From Nocardia sp. CDC159 (GTDB lineage: Bacteria > Actinomycetota > Actinomycetes > Mycobacteriales > Mycobacteriaceae), in the NCBI RefSeq assembly GCF_023740735.1, contig NZ_JAMRXH010000005.1, forward strand, positions 372,001 to 436,000: a stretch of 64,000 bases of DNA, written 5' to 3'. The position numbers and the translations under genes were made by a program. This document shows positions 50,740 to 61,383 of this stretch, in pieces. The notes below the pieces were generated by a model, which did no database searches, was not told the origin of the DNA, and saw only the letters and a program-made list of their open reading frames with translations. The stretch's first letter is position 1. Every line of letters starts with the position of its first letter.

Positions 50740-51975
50740 CTATCGGGAACCGGCCGGGGCCACCGCACCCGGCCACCGCTGAAAGTAGGCCCGGTAGCTC
50801 GGGGCGGTCAGAGTCGCGTCGAACACCATTTCGCCGGTCGGTGAGAATTCGGAGATGTGCGTCGCGGTGCCGTAGCTACCGAAGCTGTAGCCGTTGGGCA
50901 GGCCCTGCACATTGCCCATCGCGAAGCTCACCAGGCCGTCGGGATGGATGAGATTGCGTGCCAGGGTGGCGGTGCGGGTGGCGTGGTCGAGGTCGATCCA
51001 TTGCCAGCTGGTGTAGCCCTTGTTGTAAATGGCCTGGGAGTTGTTGTTGAACAAACGGATCGAGTTCGGGCCGGTCGGTTCGGCGTCGTGCTGGAAGGCG
51101 AACTCCACGCCGGGGCCGAGGGTGAACGAGGAGCGTTTACCGCCGAGCTGCCAATTGATATTGCCGGTCCTGGGGTCGACGTTGTAGACCGCCGAGGTGT
51201 GCCGCATGGAGATGAGCAGGTTGCCCTGGGGGTCCAGGTCGATGGAATTCATGTGGTAGGGATCGGGAATCTTGCTACCCGCCATCCATCCCGCGCGTAC
51301 GTAGGTGTCGCTGACCGAAATATGTCGCAGGGCGCTCCATTGGAACAGGGTCCTGCCGGTCATCGGATCGATGATGTTCGCGACGCAGTCGTACATTTCG
51401 CCGTCGACGGGTCCGCCGATGGAGGTGAGATCGGCCCGAACTCGCACGTACGCGGTCACCAACGCCCGGCCGTCCGGCAGGATCCGAAACTCGTGCATAT
51501 CCGACTTCATATTGGCCGGGGTGAAGGTGCGAATGACGTTGTAGTTCTGATCGGCGATGTAATTGACGCCGGATCCGTGCTGGTCCTCGTTCACGCCCTG
51601 GAACCAGGTCAGCACCGGTTTCCCGTTCAGTTCGGACACCCGGAAGTTGGCCATGAACTGCCCCGGCGGCGCGAGCCGACTCCACACCACCTTCCCGGAT
51701 TTGGTCGCGATGATGTTGGCGTGCCGCGATTGCGGTAACCCGGGGACCTGTGGCGAGAAGACGGCCTGGCTGTAGAAGATATAACCCTCGTTCCCATCCG
51801 GCACATTCACGTTCACCGTGAACGGATAATCGGCCACCGCCGCCGGGGGCGTCGGGACCTCCGGCGGCCACAGGGGATCCGCGCCACCGGGCGCGGTCGA
51901 TATCAGCCCGGTGGTGATGACCAACGACAACACCACGGAACCGGAAATCCGTCGCCGCACGCGTAGGCGGTTCAC
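50740..51975 (-). CDS. Secreted arylsulfotransferase-like beta-propeller protein
   Basis: 411 aa with a signal peptide (cleavage after about residue 32). The body is a series of beta-propeller-like repeats, with HEFRILPDGRALVTAYV, HMNSIDLDPQGNLLISMRHTSAVYNVDPRTGNINWQLGG and FAFQHDAEPTGPNSIRLFNN. These are typical of the ASST/arylsulfotransferase-2 family, which includes PQQ-independent sulphate transferases and many proteins of unknown activity. Not part of the M. tuberculosis gene order, so likely inserted. Converges with rnd with 8 bp between stops. Confidence 0.8.
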   Translation of the reverse strand: MNRLRVRRRISGSVVLSLVITTGLISTAPGGADPLWPPEVPTPPAAVADYPFTVNVNVPDGNEGYIFYSQAVFSPQVPGLPQSRHANIIATKSGKVVWSRLAPPGQFMANFRVSELNGKPVLTWFQGVNEDQHGSGVNYIADQNYNVIRTFTPANMKSDMHEFRILPDGRALVTAYVRVRADLTSIGGPVDGEMYDCVANIIDPMTGRTLFQWSALRHISVSDTYVRAGWMAGSKIPDPYHMNSIDLDPQGNLLISMRHTSAVYNVDPRTGNINWQLGGKRSSFTLGPGVEFAFQHDAEPTGPNSIRLFNNNSQAIYNKGYTSWQWIDLDHATRTATLARNLIHPDGLVSFAMGNVQGLPNGYSFGSYGTATHISEFSPTGEMVFDATLTAPSYRAYFQRWPGAVAPAGSR

Positions 51976-52092
51976 AGTGCCATCACCCTCCGAAACATCT
52001 GTTCGCCAGGCCGATTTCCGATGTCCCGTATGCGGCAGATACTAGGCGATAGTTCGGTCCCGACAGTGGGGCGTCACACCCGCCCAGGTCGA

Positions 52093-53745
52093 TCAGTGTG
52101 TTCCGCCCACGAGATCTCCCGCCCGGAGCGTCACGCACAGGCGCGCGCCGCCGTGCGGGCTGTCCTCGAAACACACCGTGCCGCCGTGCAATCGGGCCTG
52201 CTGCGCGACCAACGCCAGGCCGAGCCCGCTGCCCGCGGCGGTCGTGGCCCCGCGGGCGAACCGCTCGAACAGGCGCTCGCGATCCGCGGGCGGCACGCCG
52301 CAGCCGTCGTCGTCGACGGCGAGTTCGACCGTATCGTCGGCGATCCGGGCGTCGATGTCGACGCGGGTGGCGCGGCCGTGCCGGACGGAATTGGTGACCG
52401 CGTTCTCGACGATGCTGCGCAGGCCCGCCGCCAGGCCCCGAATGCGCAGCGGCTCGGGGACATCGGCGGCGATCGTCAGCTCCGGATGGGCCCGGCGAGC
52501 GTCCTCCACGACCTGATCGATCAGCTCGTCCAGATCGACGTCGCCGAAGTCGTCGTCGGTGGTCAGCTCCCCCAACGCCAGCCGCTCCAGCGCCGCCAGG
52601 GTGTCCTCCACCGACTGCTGAGTGCTCAGCACGTCGTCGAGGATGCCCAGGCGCTCCGGCTCGGGCATATCCATCGTGCGCAGCACCTGCAGATCGGTGC
52701 GCATGGAGGTGAGCGGGGTGCGCAGTTCGTGAGCCGAGGTGGCCGCGAAATCCCGTGCGGCGGCCAGCGCGTCGGCGGTGTGGCGGCGCTCGGCGGCGAT
52801 GCGCTCGAGCATCTGGTTCATGGCCGCGGCCAGCTCGGCCGTCTCCGTGCTCCCCTGGCTCGGCGGCACATCCAGCGACAACCGCGTCCCCACCCCCTTC
52901 GTCGCGGCCGTCAATCGCCGCAGCGGCAGCACCGCCCGATGCGCGAAGAACCACCCCAGCGCGGCCGCCGCCGCGATCGCCCCACCACCCACGGCCACGA
53001 TCCGAAGCCGCTGCGCCGCGACGGTATCCACCAGCGCCTGCCGCGGTATCGCCGCCGCGACCACAACGGTATTCCCATGCCCCACCGCCGCGGGCAGATC
53101 CCACGTCCACGCCGGAACGGACTCCCCGGCTCCCGCCCCGGTGAGAAAGAACCGCGGCGCACCGCCATTCGGAACCGGCTGCCCAGCCACACCGAGCCCG
53201 GCTTCGAGATCGGTCGGACCAGGAACAGAGGTAATTCCATCGGGCGAGGCGGCCACCGAATTCGGCGTGGTGACAACCGAACCGGACGCACCCGAGCGAG
53301 GCCCCGAGGTCGTCGCACCAGGCGTGGGAAGGGCGGCGACGGATACCGGGGCGGCTGGGGCCGTGTCAGGGGAAGCCACACCCGGGGCGGGAAGGGCGGC
53401 GATGGCGCCGGGGGCGGGAAGGGCGGCGATGGCGCCGGGGGCGGGCGGGGGCGGTGCCGAGGAAGCGGCGCCGGGCGCGGGAGGAGCGGGGACGGACCCG
53501 GGGGCAGCCGGGTCCGTCCCGGGGGAACCCGAGCCCGGGGCGAGGGGAGCCGGGGCGGGCTCGGGGGCGGTGGGGTTCGGGGCGGGGGCCGACAGGCGCA
53601 GGGAGCGGACCGCGGTGGCCATCTGCTGTTCGGTGCCCGAGGGGGCCAGGGCGAAGAAGACCGCGCTCATGGCGGTGACGACCAGGGCGGCGGTGGCGGC
53701 GCTGGCCAGGGCGACGCGGGTGCGCAGGGACAGACGGCCGGTCAT
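52093..53745 (-). CDS. prrB: Sensor histidine kinase PrrB with repeat-expanded sensor domain
   Basis: 550 aa from ATG 53745, overlapping the prrA stop as ATGA. A first helix (about 10-30), an extracytoplasmic domain of about 230 residues and a second helix (about 262-285) precede HAMP, the His-kinase core ([15 protein letters not shown], His339), the N box [18 protein letters not shown] and [18 protein letters not shown]. The core matches M. tuberculosis PrrB closely. The sensor domain is about 100 residues longer and is dominated by Pro/Ala/Gly with tandem LPAPGAIAA units. Confidence 0.87.
   Translation of the reverse strand: MTGRLSLRTRVALASAATAALVVTAMSAVFFALAPSGTEQQMATAVRSLRLSAPAPNPTAPEPAPAPLAPGSGSPGTDPAAPGSVPAPPAPGAASSAPPPPAPGAIAALPAPGAIAALPAPGVASPDTAPAAPVSVAALPTPGATTSGPRSGASGSVVTTPNSVAASPDGITSVPGPTDLEAGLGVAGQPVPNGGAPRFFLTGAGAGESVPAWTWDLPAAVGHGNTVVVAAAIPRQALVDTVAAQRLRIVAVGGGAIAAAAALGWFFAHRAVLPLRRLTAATKGVGTRLSLDVPPSQGSTETAELAAAMNQMLERIAAERRHTADALAAARDFAATSAHELRTPLTSMRTDLQVLRTMDMPEPERLGILDDVLSTQQSVEDTLAALERLALGELTTDDDFGDVDLDELIDQVVEDARRAHPELTIAADVPEPLRIRGLAAGLRSIVENAVTNSVRHGRATRVDIDARIADDTVELAVDDDGCGVPPADRERLFERFARGATTAAGSGLGLALVAQQARLHGGTVCFEDSPHGGARLCVTLRAGDLVGGTH
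53384..53445. repeat. 27-bp tandem repeat inside prrB
   Basis: A GC-rich 27-bp unit starting GGGGCGGGAAGGGCGGCGAT occurs at 53384 and 53411 with a partial third copy at 53438. It encodes the 9-residue unit [10 protein letters not shown] diverged copy lies near 53330. Identical copies suggest recent slippage. Confidence 0.75.
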
Positions 53746-54431
53746 GGTTCGGCTCGCAGGACGAAGCCGACGCCACGGACGGTGTGGATCAGACGGGGGC
53801 AGCCGGTCTCCTCGATCTTGCGGCGCAGGTAGGCGACGAACACATCCACCACCTTGGTTTGGGTGTGGAAGTCGTAGCCCCACACGCGGTCCAGCAGCTG
53901 GGTGCGGCCGAGGACCTGGCCGGGCGCCTCGGCCAGGGCCATCAGCAGGTCGAATTCACGTTTGGTGAGATGCAGCGGATGGTCGTCGACGTAGGCGCGG
54001 CGGGCGCCGGGCAGCACCGTCAGGGGGCCGACGACCATGCGGCCCGGATCGGCTGCGGGGGCGGGCACGCGGCGCAGCAGGGCGCGCAGGCGGGCGGCCA
54101 GCTCGCCCAGGTCGAACGGCTTGGTCAGGTAGTCGTCCGCGCCCGCCTCGAGGGCGCCGATCCGGTCGACCACCTCCGAGCGGGCGCTGAGCACGCAGAT
54201 CGGGATCTCGTTGCCCAGCGCCCGCAGGGCGGTGACGACCTGAACGCCGTCCAGCCGGGGCATGTTCAGATCCAGCACCATCGCCGCCGGGGTGTCCGCG
54301 GCGATCGCCGCCAGGGCGCTCGCACCGTCGGCGGCGGTGTCGACCTCGAAGCCCGACAGCCGCAGCCCGCGGGCGACCGAGGTCAGCACGCGGGCGTCGT
54401 CGTCGACCACCAATACTCGGCTGCTCGTCAC
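53742..54431 (-). CDS. prrA: Response regulator PrrA
   Basis: 229 aa from GTG 54431. Receiver domain with acidic pocket VVDDD, phospho-acceptor Asp54 in MVLDLNMP, Thr/Ser SAR and Lys104 in DDYLTKPF. The OmpR/PhoB winged helix ([60 protein letters not shown]) follows. Similar along its full length to M. tuberculosis PrrA, an essential regulator. Coupled to prrB by ATGA. A short secreted-protein gene lies just upstream. Confidence 0.9.
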   Translation of the reverse strand: MTSSRVLVVDDDARVLTSVARGLRLSGFEVDTAADGASALAAIAADTPAAMVLDLNMPRLDGVQVVTALRALGNEIPICVLSARSEVVDRIGALEAGADDYLTKPFDLGELAARLRALLRRVPAPAADPGRMVVGPLTVLPGARRAYVDDHPLHLTKREFDLLMALAEAPGQVLGRTQLLDRVWGYDFHTQTKVVDVFVAYLRRKIEETGCPRLIHTVRGVGFVLRAEP

Positions 54432-54452
54432 GATTTCGACGATAGCGACGGG

Positions 54453-54836
54453 CTACGGCCGCGAGCAGATCACGAGCGTGCGATCGGGACGAGGGTCACC
54501 GTCGCGCTCGAGATAGAACCGGGCGTCCTGGCCGGTGACCGTGTGGCACTGGCCCGGCGCGCCCACGGTGGCGCCCGGGGCGAGTGGCTGGGCCGGGACA
54601 CCGATCACGCGCTGCCCGTCCGGGGTCACGATCACGGTGCCCGAACCGTCGGGAGCCGGGGAACCCGGGGCGACCGGCGCCACGATCACCGGACCGGAGA
54701 TCGCCGGTCCCGACGATCCGGAGCCCGACGACAGCGGCGCCTGCGCACTCGCCACGGCGGGCAGCGCCAGCACCGCGGTGGCGGCACCGCCGACGAGACC
54801 GGCGGCGACCACGCGGCGAACAGTGAACAACGACAT
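54453..54836 (-). CDS. Small secreted proline-rich protein
   Basis: 127 aa from ATG 54836, with GCAGGAG upstream; a GTG at 54842 is an alternative. A signal peptide ends near ASAQA. The mature part is Pro/Gly/Ser-rich with a GTVIVTPDGQRVIGVP segment and a C-terminal half carrying two cysteines (GQCHTVTGQDARFYLERDGD...LVICSRP) that probably form a disulphide. No known family. It lies 21 bp before the prrA start in the same direction. Confidence 0.7.
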   Translation of the reverse strand: MSLFTVRRVVAAGLVGGAATAVLALPAVASAQAPLSSGSGSSGPAISGPVIVAPVAPGSPAPDGSGTVIVTPDGQRVIGVPAQPLAPGATVGAPGQCHTVTGQDARFYLERDGDPRPDRTLVICSRP

Positions 54837-54915
54837 GGGCACAACTCCTGCGCTCGGGGACGATCTCTCGTCCGTGGATCGAACGCCGTCGACGGTATGA
54901 GCCCAGTGCTGGGAG

Positions 54916-54931
54916 ACCGTTCGGGAACGGT
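54916..54931 (-). terminator. Short hairpin after dxs
   Basis: ACCGTT-CGGG-AACGGT is a perfect 6-bp stem with a 4-nt loop, 20 bp past the dxs stop on the minus strand and preceded by an A/T-rich run. Probably the dxs terminator; an operator for the small secreted gene is also possible. Confidence 0.4.
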
Positions 54932-54950
54932 TAGGGGATCGATAGAAAAA

Positions 54951-56843
54951 TCAGGCGCTGCCCGCCAGCCAGCCGGTGATGCGCCGGGCGATGTCGACCG
55001 GGGTCAGACCCAGTTCCTGATGGATCTGCGCACGCGAGGCGTGATCCAGGAACTGTTGCGGCACACCGAGATCGCGGGCGGGCACATCCAGACCGGCCGC
55101 GCGCAGCTTCGCCGAGACCGTGGATCCGACACCGCCGTGCAGCCCGCCGTCCTCGAGAGTGACCACCAGACGGTAGTTCTCGGCCAGCTTGACGATCGTG
55201 TCCGACACCGGAAGCACCCAGCGCGGATCCACCACGGTCACCGAAAGCCCCTCGGCCGCGAGCTGTTCGGCGGCCCGCACCGCGGTCTGCGCGAACGGCC
55301 CGACCGCGACCAGCAGCACATCGCCGCGCACCGACTGCACCGACGCGCCCTCGGGCATGCGCAGCACGTCGACGCCGTCCAGCCGCTCGACGGCCGTGAT
55401 GTCCTCGGCCACCGCGCCTTTCGGAAACCGCAGCGCCGTCGGCCCGTCGTGCACGGCCAGCGCCTCGGCCAGTTCCTCGCGCAGGGTGGCGGCGTCGCGC
55501 GGGGCCGCGACCCGGATGCCGGGCACGATGCCCAGCACCGACAGATCCCACATGCCGTTGTGGCTGGCGCCGTCGTCGCCGGTGATACCGGCCCGATCCA
55601 GCACCAGGGTCACCGGCAGGCGCAGCAGCGAGACATCCATCAGCAGCTGGTCGAAGGCGCGGTTGAGGAAGGTGGAGTAGATCGCGACCACCGGATGCAG
55701 CCCGCCCAGGGCCAGCCCGGCCGCCGAGGTCATCGCGTGCTGTTCGGCGATGCCGACATCGAACATCCGCTCCGGGAAGCGTTCCCCGAACGGCGCAAGT
55801 CCGGTCGGCCCGGACATCGCGGCGGTGATGGCGACGATATCGTCGCGCAGCTCGCCCTGGCGGATCAGCTCGTCGGAGAACACCGAGGTCCAGCCAACCG
55901 TGTTGCCGCCGATCGGCTCGCCCGTCTCGGGATCGATCACGCCGATCGCGTGCATCTGGTCGGCCTCGTGATTCTCGGCCGGTTGGTAGCCGCGCCCCTT
56001 CTGGGTGACCGTGTGCACGATGACCGGCCCGCCGAAGTCCTTGGCGCGGCGCAGCGCGGCCTCGAGGGCCACGATGTCGTGCCCGTCGACCGGGCCGACG
56101 TATTTGAGCCCGAGGTCGCTGAACAGCTCCTGCGGGGCCACCGCGTCCTTTATCCCGGTCTTGAGCGCGTGCAGCATCGAATACGCCGAACCGCCCACGT
56201 GCGGAATGCTCTGCACGAAGCGTTTGGTGGCGTCGAGGGCCTGCTCGTAGGCGGGTTGCATGCGCAGCGCGGTGAGGCGATCGGCCAGGCCGCCGATGGT
56301 CGGCGAATACGAGCGGCCGTTGTCGTTGACCACCACGATGAGCGAACGATCCGGACCGGCGGCGATATTGTTCAGCGCCTCCCAGCACATGCCGCCGGTG
56401 AGCGCGCCGTCGCCGACCACGGCCACCACATGGCGGCGCTGCTTGGTCAGCGCGAAGGCCTTGGCCAGGCCGTCGGCGTAGGACAGTGCGGCCGAGGCGT
56501 GCGAGGACTCCACCCAGTCGTGGGCGCTCTCGGCGCGGCTGGGATAGCCGGACATACCGCCCTGTTTGCGCAGCCGGTCGAAGTTGTCCTTGCGGCCGGT
56601 GAGGATCTTGTGGACGTAGGCCTGGTGGCCGGTGTCGAAGATGATCGGGTCGGCCGGGGAATCGAAGATCCGGTGCAGCGCGATGGTCAGCTCCACCACG
56701 CCCAGGTTCGGACCCAGATGACCGCCCGTCACCGCCACCTTGCGGACCAGGAACTCGCGGATCTCCTCCGCCAGCTCGTGCAATTCCGGTACCGCCAGCC
56801 GGCGCAGGTCCTCGGGCGTATCGACCCGGGAAAGAACTCCCAC
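54951..56843 (-). CDS. dxs: 1-deoxy-D-xylulose-5-phosphate synthase
   Basis: 630 aa from GTG 56843, with AGAGGGAGC upstream. Thiamine-diphosphate motif [32 protein letters not shown], the transketolase pyrimidine-binding part with [18 protein letters not shown], and the C-terminal domain DPRWVLPV all match DXS. It condenses pyruvate and glyceraldehyde-3-phosphate, the first step of the MEP pathway feeding decaprenyl phosphate and menaquinone. Same position as M. tuberculosis Rv2682c. Confidence 0.93.
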   Translation of the reverse strand: MGVLSRVDTPEDLRRLAVPELHELAEEIREFLVRKVAVTGGHLGPNLGVVELTIALHRIFDSPADPIIFDTGHQAYVHKILTGRKDNFDRLRKQGGMSGYPSRAESAHDWVESSHASAALSYADGLAKAFALTKQRRHVVAVVGDGALTGGMCWEALNNIAAGPDRSLIVVVNDNGRSYSPTIGGLADRLTALRMQPAYEQALDATKRFVQSIPHVGGSAYSMLHALKTGIKDAVAPQELFSDLGLKYVGPVDGHDIVALEAALRRAKDFGGPVIVHTVTQKGRGYQPAENHEADQMHAIGVIDPETGEPIGGNTVGWTSVFSDELIRQGELRDDIVAITAAMSGPTGLAPFGERFPERMFDVGIAEQHAMTSAAGLALGGLHPVVAIYSTFLNRAFDQLLMDVSLLRLPVTLVLDRAGITGDDGASHNGMWDLSVLGIVPGIRVAAPRDAATLREELAEALAVHDGPTALRFPKGAVAEDITAVERLDGVDVLRMPEGASVQSVRGDVLLVAVGPFAQTAVRAAEQLAAEGLSVTVVDPRWVLPVSDTIVKLAENYRLVVTLEDGGLHGGVGSTVSAKLRAAGLDVPARDLGVPQQFLDHASRAQIHQELGLTPVDIARRITGWLAGSA

Positions 56844-57027
56844 CGCTATCGCTCCCTCTGGATGGCTCGTCGTTTGGAACAGTCTACGGAGCCTGACAGG
56901 GTGCCGATGACGGGAATGGGAACCCACCTGCGGCATCGGTCCGGTATGTGAGGCTCGACATAGCCTCCGATCGCTAAGGTGGGCGCTGCACTGTGCCGCA
57001 GCCACTCTCGCCTCCGGAGGGACTTCC

Positions 57028-57693
57028 GTGACCGCCGACCAGCACCCCACCACCGCCACGGTGACCACCCTCGGGCATGGCACCGCCTCCGCCACGCCCG
57101 ACCGCATGCAGGTCACCGTATCCGTCGAAACCCGCGCCAGCACAGTCGCTTCGGCGTACAACCGGGCCGGTGAGCGCACCGCCGCGGTCACCGCCGCGCT
57201 GCGCGCCGACGGCGTGCGCCCGGCCGACATCGCCACCAGCGGCCTGTCGGTGCACACCGAGACCACCTGGATCGAGGGCGGCGGCTCGCGCATCACCGGC
57301 TATGTGGCGAGCACCTCGCTGACGGTGTCGCTGCGCACCGACCAGGACGATTCGGATCCCGCCGCGATCATCGGCCACGCCGTCGACGCGGGCGGCGACG
57401 ACGTCCGCCTGGGCGGGCTGAACCTCACCTTCGCCGATCAGGAGGCGCTGCTGGTCCGCGCCCGCGATGCCGCCTGGGACAACGCCCGGGCCAAGGCCGA
57501 GCAGTACGCCCTGCGCGCCGACCGCAAGTTGGGCCCGGTCCTCGAGATCACCGAGCACACCTCCGCCCCCTCCCCCATCCCGCATCACGCCGGATTCCTG
57601 GCCGCCAAGGCCGAGGCCGCCGCCCCCGTCCCGATCGAGTACGGCGAGAGCGAGGTCTCCGCCACCGTCCGCGCCACCTGGCAGCTCTCCTGA
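57028..57693 (+). CDS. SIMPL (DUF541) domain protein
   Basis: 221 aa from GTG 57028 with GGAGGG upstream. The SIMPL pattern is clear: [56 protein letters not shown] and [22 protein letters not shown]. No signal peptide is seen, unlike many periplasmic members. Function of the family is not settled; it may be a binding scaffold. Followed by two large hairpin repeats. Confidence 0.85.
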   Translation: MTADQHPTTATVTTLGHGTASATPDRMQVTVSVETRASTVASAYNRAGERTAAVTAALRADGVRPADIATSGLSVHTETTWIEGGGSRITGYVASTSLTVSLRTDQDDSDPAAIIGHAVDAGGDDVRLGGLNLTFADQEALLVRARDAAWDNARAKAEQYALRADRKLGPVLEITEHTSAPSPIPHHAGFLAAKAEAAAPVPIEYGESEVSATVRATWQLS

Positions 57694-57720
57694 CCGCCCC
57701 CCGCCGCGAACGAACCAAGC

Positions 57721-57790
57721 CGCACCCTTTCCCGCACTTCGCACCCGTTGCGGGCAGCCACAAGGAGTGCGAAGCACGAGAAAGGGTGCG
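57721..57790. repeat. 70-nt palindromic repeat, copy 1
   Basis: Arms CGCACCCTTTC/GAAAGGGTGCG and ACTTCGCAC/GTGCGAAG form a long hairpin with a loop of about 22 nt. It lies downstream of the SIMPL gene; a related copy of the same length occurs 162 bp to the right. Confidence 0.7.
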
Positions 57791-57882
57791 ACCGAAGCGA
57801 CCGCCCCACCCCGAACCCGCCGAACCGAAGGCGGGGCCACGGCGCCGCGAACCAGCGGAACCCGTATGCGAGGCCACGCCGC

Positions 57883-57952
57883 CGCACTCCTTCTCGCGCT
57901 TCGCACCCCTTACGGGCACCTAGAGCCGGTGCGAAGGGCGGGAAGGGGTGCG
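57883..57952. repeat. 70-nt palindromic repeat, copy 2
   Basis: Same arrangement as copy 1 with some changed bases: CGCACTCCTTC/GAAGGGGTGCG and CTTCGCACC/GGTGCGAAG. It ends 5 bp before the stop codon of the TrmA-like gene and may also serve as its terminator. Confidence 0.7.
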
Positions 57953-57956
57953 ACGG

Positions 57957-59231
57957 TCAGGCGGGCTCCAGGAGGGCCAGGCATTCGACGTGGTGGGTGG
58001 CGGGGAAGGCGTCGAAGGCGCGTAGGCGGGTGACCCGGTAGCCCGCGGTGCGGTAGAGGCCGATGTCGCGGGCGAAGGCGGCTGGATCGCAGCCGATGTG
58101 GATGATGCGGGCGGGTAGGCAGGCGGTCATGGCCGCGACGACCTCTCGGCCCGCACCGGCACGCGGCGGATCCAGGACGATCACCTGCGGTGTGTCGCCA
58201 CCGATCCGGCCGTCCAGCCAGCGCTCCACGCGCTGGGCATGCAGGTCGACCTGGGGCAGGTCGCGCAGCGCGGCGATGCCGTCGGCCACCGCGGGTTTCG
58301 ACGATTCGACGCCCAGCACTCGGCCGTCCGCCCCGACCTGCTCGGCCAGCCGGGCGGCGAAAACCCCCGCGCCGCTGTAGAGATCCCACGCCAGCGCGCC
58401 CGGACCGGCGTCGGCCCAGTCGGCGACGATATCCGAATAGCACTGCGCCGCACCACGATGCGGCTGCCAGAACCCGGTCGCCGCGATCTCCCAGCGGCGT
58501 CCGGCCACGTACTGTACGGCCCGGCCGCTGCCCTCGAGCACGCGTTCGCGCCGCGGCCCGTGCGCCGCGGCCCGGCGCGCGGCGGTGGTGCGCCGATCAC
58601 CGCCGGATCGCCGCCCCGATCGCGGCGGCTCCAGCTCGACGATATGGCGCAGCCCGTCCCCGTCGACGGCCACCACCAGCTCCGCGCCCGGCGTCCACCG
58701 GCGCTCCGCGATCCCGACCAGCGCCCCCGAAACCGGTTGCGGGCAGCGCAGATCGGTGATGACCTCGGTGCTGCGATAGCGATGCACCCCGGCGCGACCG
58801 TCGGCGTCGACCACCAGGCGCACCCGGGTCCGCCACCCGTCGCCGCAACCCTCCGGCGGAATCGGCTCCACGACCACCTCGGTCTCCCAGTCGGCCAGCC
58901 GCCGCAGCTGCTCGGTCACCACCGCCGCCTTCAGCGCCCGCTGCGCCTCCGGTGCGGCGAAGGCGAAATCACAGCAGCCCGCGCCGCCCGGACCCGAGAC
59001 CGGGCAGGTCGGCTCCACGCGATCGGGCGAGGCCTCCAGGATCTCCACGGCCTCGGCGCGGCAGAACGAGCCGCCGCGGTCCTCGGTCACCCGGGCCAGC
59101 ACCAGTTCGCCCGGCAGGCCGTGCCGCACGAACACCACCCGCCCGTCGTGGCGCGCCACGCAGAATCCGCCGTGCCCGGGTGGACCCAGGCGCAGTTCGA
59201 GAGGTCTTCCCTCCCAGCCGTTCTCGGACAT
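57957..59231 (-). CDS. TrmA/RumA-type RNA (uracil-5)-methyltransferase
   Basis: 424 aa from ATG 59231, whose A is shared with the stop of the upstream permease gene (TGATG). An N-terminal TRAM-like domain (LGPPGHGGFCVARHDGRVVFVRHGLPGE), the SAM fold (WDLYSGAGVFAARLAEQVG, VIVLDPPRAG) and the catalytic IHIGCDPAAFARD identify the family. A CxxxGxxGCC element in the N-terminal half could hold an iron-sulphur cluster. It methylates a uridine in tRNA or rRNA; which one is unknown. Position matches Rv2689c. Confidence 0.87.
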   Translation of the reverse strand: MSENGWEGRPLELRLGPPGHGGFCVARHDGRVVFVRHGLPGELVLARVTEDRGGSFCRAEAVEILEASPDRVEPTCPVSGPGGAGCCDFAFAAPEAQRALKAAVVTEQLRRLADWETEVVVEPIPPEGCGDGWRTRVRLVVDADGRAGVHRYRSTEVITDLRCPQPVSGALVGIAERRWTPGAELVVAVDGDGLRHIVELEPPRSGRRSGGDRRTTAARRAAAHGPRRERVLEGSGRAVQYVAGRRWEIAATGFWQPHRGAAQCYSDIVADWADAGPGALAWDLYSGAGVFAARLAEQVGADGRVLGVESSKPAVADGIAALRDLPQVDLHAQRVERWLDGRIGGDTPQVIVLDPPRAGAGREVVAAMTACLPARIIHIGCDPAAFARDIGLYRTAGYRVTRLRAFDAFPATHHVECLALLEPA

Positions 59232-61231
59232 CAGACGCGCTCCTCGTAGCCGCGCCGCACCGCGCCGGGGGCGTTCACATCGCGCGGCTGGCGCGCCTTG
59301 GCCGAGGAGCTGAGCTGCCACGGCACGCTGGTCACCATGACGCCGGGCTCGAACAGCAGCCTGCCCTTCAGCCGCAGCGCGCTCTGGTTGTGCAGCAACT
59401 GTTCCCACCAGTGCCCGACCACGTACTCGGGAATGAACACGGTCACCACATCGCGCGGCGAGCTGCGCCGCACCCGCTTGACGTAATCCACCACCGGCTT
59501 GGTGATCTCACGATACGGCGATTCGATCACCTTGAGCGGCACCGGAATTCCGCTCTTCTCCCAATCGCGCACCAGCTGCCGGGTATCGGGTTCGTCCACG
59601 TTGACCGTCACCGCCTCGAGCACGTCCGGCCGGGTCGCGCGGGCGTACGCCACGGCGCGCCGGGTCGGCAGGTGCAGCTTGGACACCAGCACGATCGAAT
59701 GCGTGCGGCTGGGCAGGACGCCGTCCCACTCCTGCTCGTCCAGTTCGCGGGCCACCGTGTCGTAGTGCTTGCGAATCATCTTCATCAGCACGAAGATCGC
59801 GGCCATGGTGACGATCGCGATCCAGGCACCGGCCAGGAACTTCGTGATCAGCACGATGATCAGCACCGCGCCGGTCATGGTCAGGCCGATGGCGTTGATC
59901 ACCCGCGAGCGCACCATCCGCCGCCGCACCACCGGATCGGTCTCGGTACGCAGCAGCCGCGTCCAGTGCCGCAGCATGCCGGTCTGGCTCAGCACGAACG
60001 AGACGAACACGCCGACGATGTAGAGCTGGATCAACCGGGTCACCTCGGCGCCGAACAGCACCACGAACGCGATGGCCGCACCCGACAGGAACAGGATGCC
60101 GTTGGAGAAGGCCAGCCGGTCGCCGCGGGTGTGTAACTGGCGCGGCAGATACCGGTTCTGCGCCAGGATCGAACCCAGCACCGGAAAGCCGTTGAACGCG
60201 GTATTGGCCGCCAGCACCAGGATCAGCGCGGTCACGACGGTGATGAAGTAGAACCCGGCCGGGAAGCCGTCGAACACCGCCTTGGCCAGCTGGGCGATCA
60301 GCGTCTTCTGCTCGTATCCGGGCGGGGCGCCCACCAGATCGGACACATTGTGGGCGTAGACCACCCCGACCCGCCGGGCCAGGGCGATGATGCCCAGCAG
60401 CAGCGCGATGGCGATGACGCCGAGCATGAGCAGCGTGGTGGCGGCATTGCGGGACTTGGGCTTGCGGAACGCGGGCACACCGTTGCTGATCGCCTCGACA
60501 CCGGTCAGCGCGGCACAGCCGGAGGAGAACGCACGGGCGATGAGGAAGACGAAGGCCAGCCCGACCAGATGCGACTCCTCACCGTCGAGCTGGAAGCCGT
60601 AGGACTCCGCGTGCACCTGGTCGCCCAGCACCTCGACCCGGAACAGCCCCCAGATCAGCATGACGAATACGCCGACCATGAACGCGTAGGTGGGAATCGC
60701 GAAGGCCTTGCCGGACTCGCGGACACCGCGCAGATTGATCGCGGTCAGCACCGCGATCGCCACGACCGCGAACAACACCTTGTGGGTGGCCACGAACGGC
60801 ACCGCCGACCCGATATTGGACGCCGCCGAGGAGATCGACACCGCGACCGTCAGCACATAGTCCACCAGCAGGGCACTGCCGACCGTGAGCCCGGCGGTGG
60901 GCCCGAGGTTGACCGTGGCCACCTCGAAATCGCCGCCGCCGGACGGATAGGCGTGCACGTTCTGCCGATAGGAGGCCACCACCACCGCCATGACCGCGGC
61001 GACCGCCAGCCCGATCCACGGGGCATAGACATACGCCGACAGGCCCGCGGCCGAGAGCACGAGGAAGATCTCCTCGGGCGCGTAGGCCACCGACGACAGC
61101 GCGTCGGAGGCGAAAACGGGCAGTGCGATCCGCTTGGGCAGCAAGGTATGTCCCAGCGAATCACTGCGGAAGGGGCGGCCGACCACCATGCGTTTGACGG
61201 CCGTCGTCAACTTGGACACTCGGCCCAGCAT
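59231..61231 (-). CDS. APC-superfamily permease with cytosolic C-terminal domain
   Basis: About 666 aa; start taken at ATG 61231, though GTG 61219 matches the usual N-terminus better and 61252 is also open. Roughly twelve hydrophobic segments follow FASDALSSVAYAPEEIFL, with SYRQNVHAYPSGGGDFEVA as the conserved loop. A C-terminal region of about 150 residues resembles a universal-stress-type fold (VVSKLHLPTRRAVAYARATRPDVLEAVTVNV). The M. tuberculosis counterpart is Rv2690c. Transports amino acids, polyamines or potassium; divergent from the TrkA pair, which favours a link to potassium. Confidence 0.82.
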   Translation of the reverse strand: MLGRVSKLTTAVKRMVVGRPFRSDSLGHTLLPKRIALPVFASDALSSVAYAPEEIFLVLSAAGLSAYVYAPWIGLAVAAVMAVVVASYRQNVHAYPSGGGDFEVATVNLGPTAGLTVGSALLVDYVLTVAVSISSAASNIGSAVPFVATHKVLFAVVAIAVLTAINLRGVRESGKAFAIPTYAFMVGVFVMLIWGLFRVEVLGDQVHAESYGFQLDGEESHLVGLAFVFLIARAFSSGCAALTGVEAISNGVPAFRKPKSRNAATTLLMLGVIAIALLLGIIALARRVGVVYAHNVSDLVGAPPGYEQKTLIAQLAKAVFDGFPAGFYFITVVTALILVLAANTAFNGFPVLGSILAQNRYLPRQLHTRGDRLAFSNGILFLSGAAIAFVVLFGAEVTRLIQLYIVGVFVSFVLSQTGMLRHWTRLLRTETDPVVRRRMVRSRVINAIGLTMTGAVLIIVLITKFLAGAWIAIVTMAAIFVLMKMIRKHYDTVARELDEQEWDGVLPSRTHSIVLVSKLHLPTRRAVAYARATRPDVLEAVTVNVDEPDTRQLVRDWEKSGIPVPLKVIESPYREITKPVVDYVKRVRRSSPRDVVTVFIPEYVVGHWWEQLLHNQSALRLKGRLLFEPGVMVTSVPWQLSSSAKARQPRDVNAPGAVRRGYEERV

Positions 61232-61383
61232 AAGCTCAGTGGCGACCGCCACACAGCGGCGGGGCCAGGGTGTTTCGAGCGGTCGCCGGAGGGGAACGTG
61301 GCTGGGAGGATTGTCAGCGGGTACGGTTGCGCGGATAACGAACCAGACCGCACACCACGGTTTTCGAAATTGGGGATGACACG

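Noticed and set aside
56974..57906. A 310-aa minus-strand frame over the SIMPL gene and hairpin repeats
   Set aside because: Gly-rich shadow; the SIMPL domain on plus is clear, and its first part simply translates the palindromic repeats.
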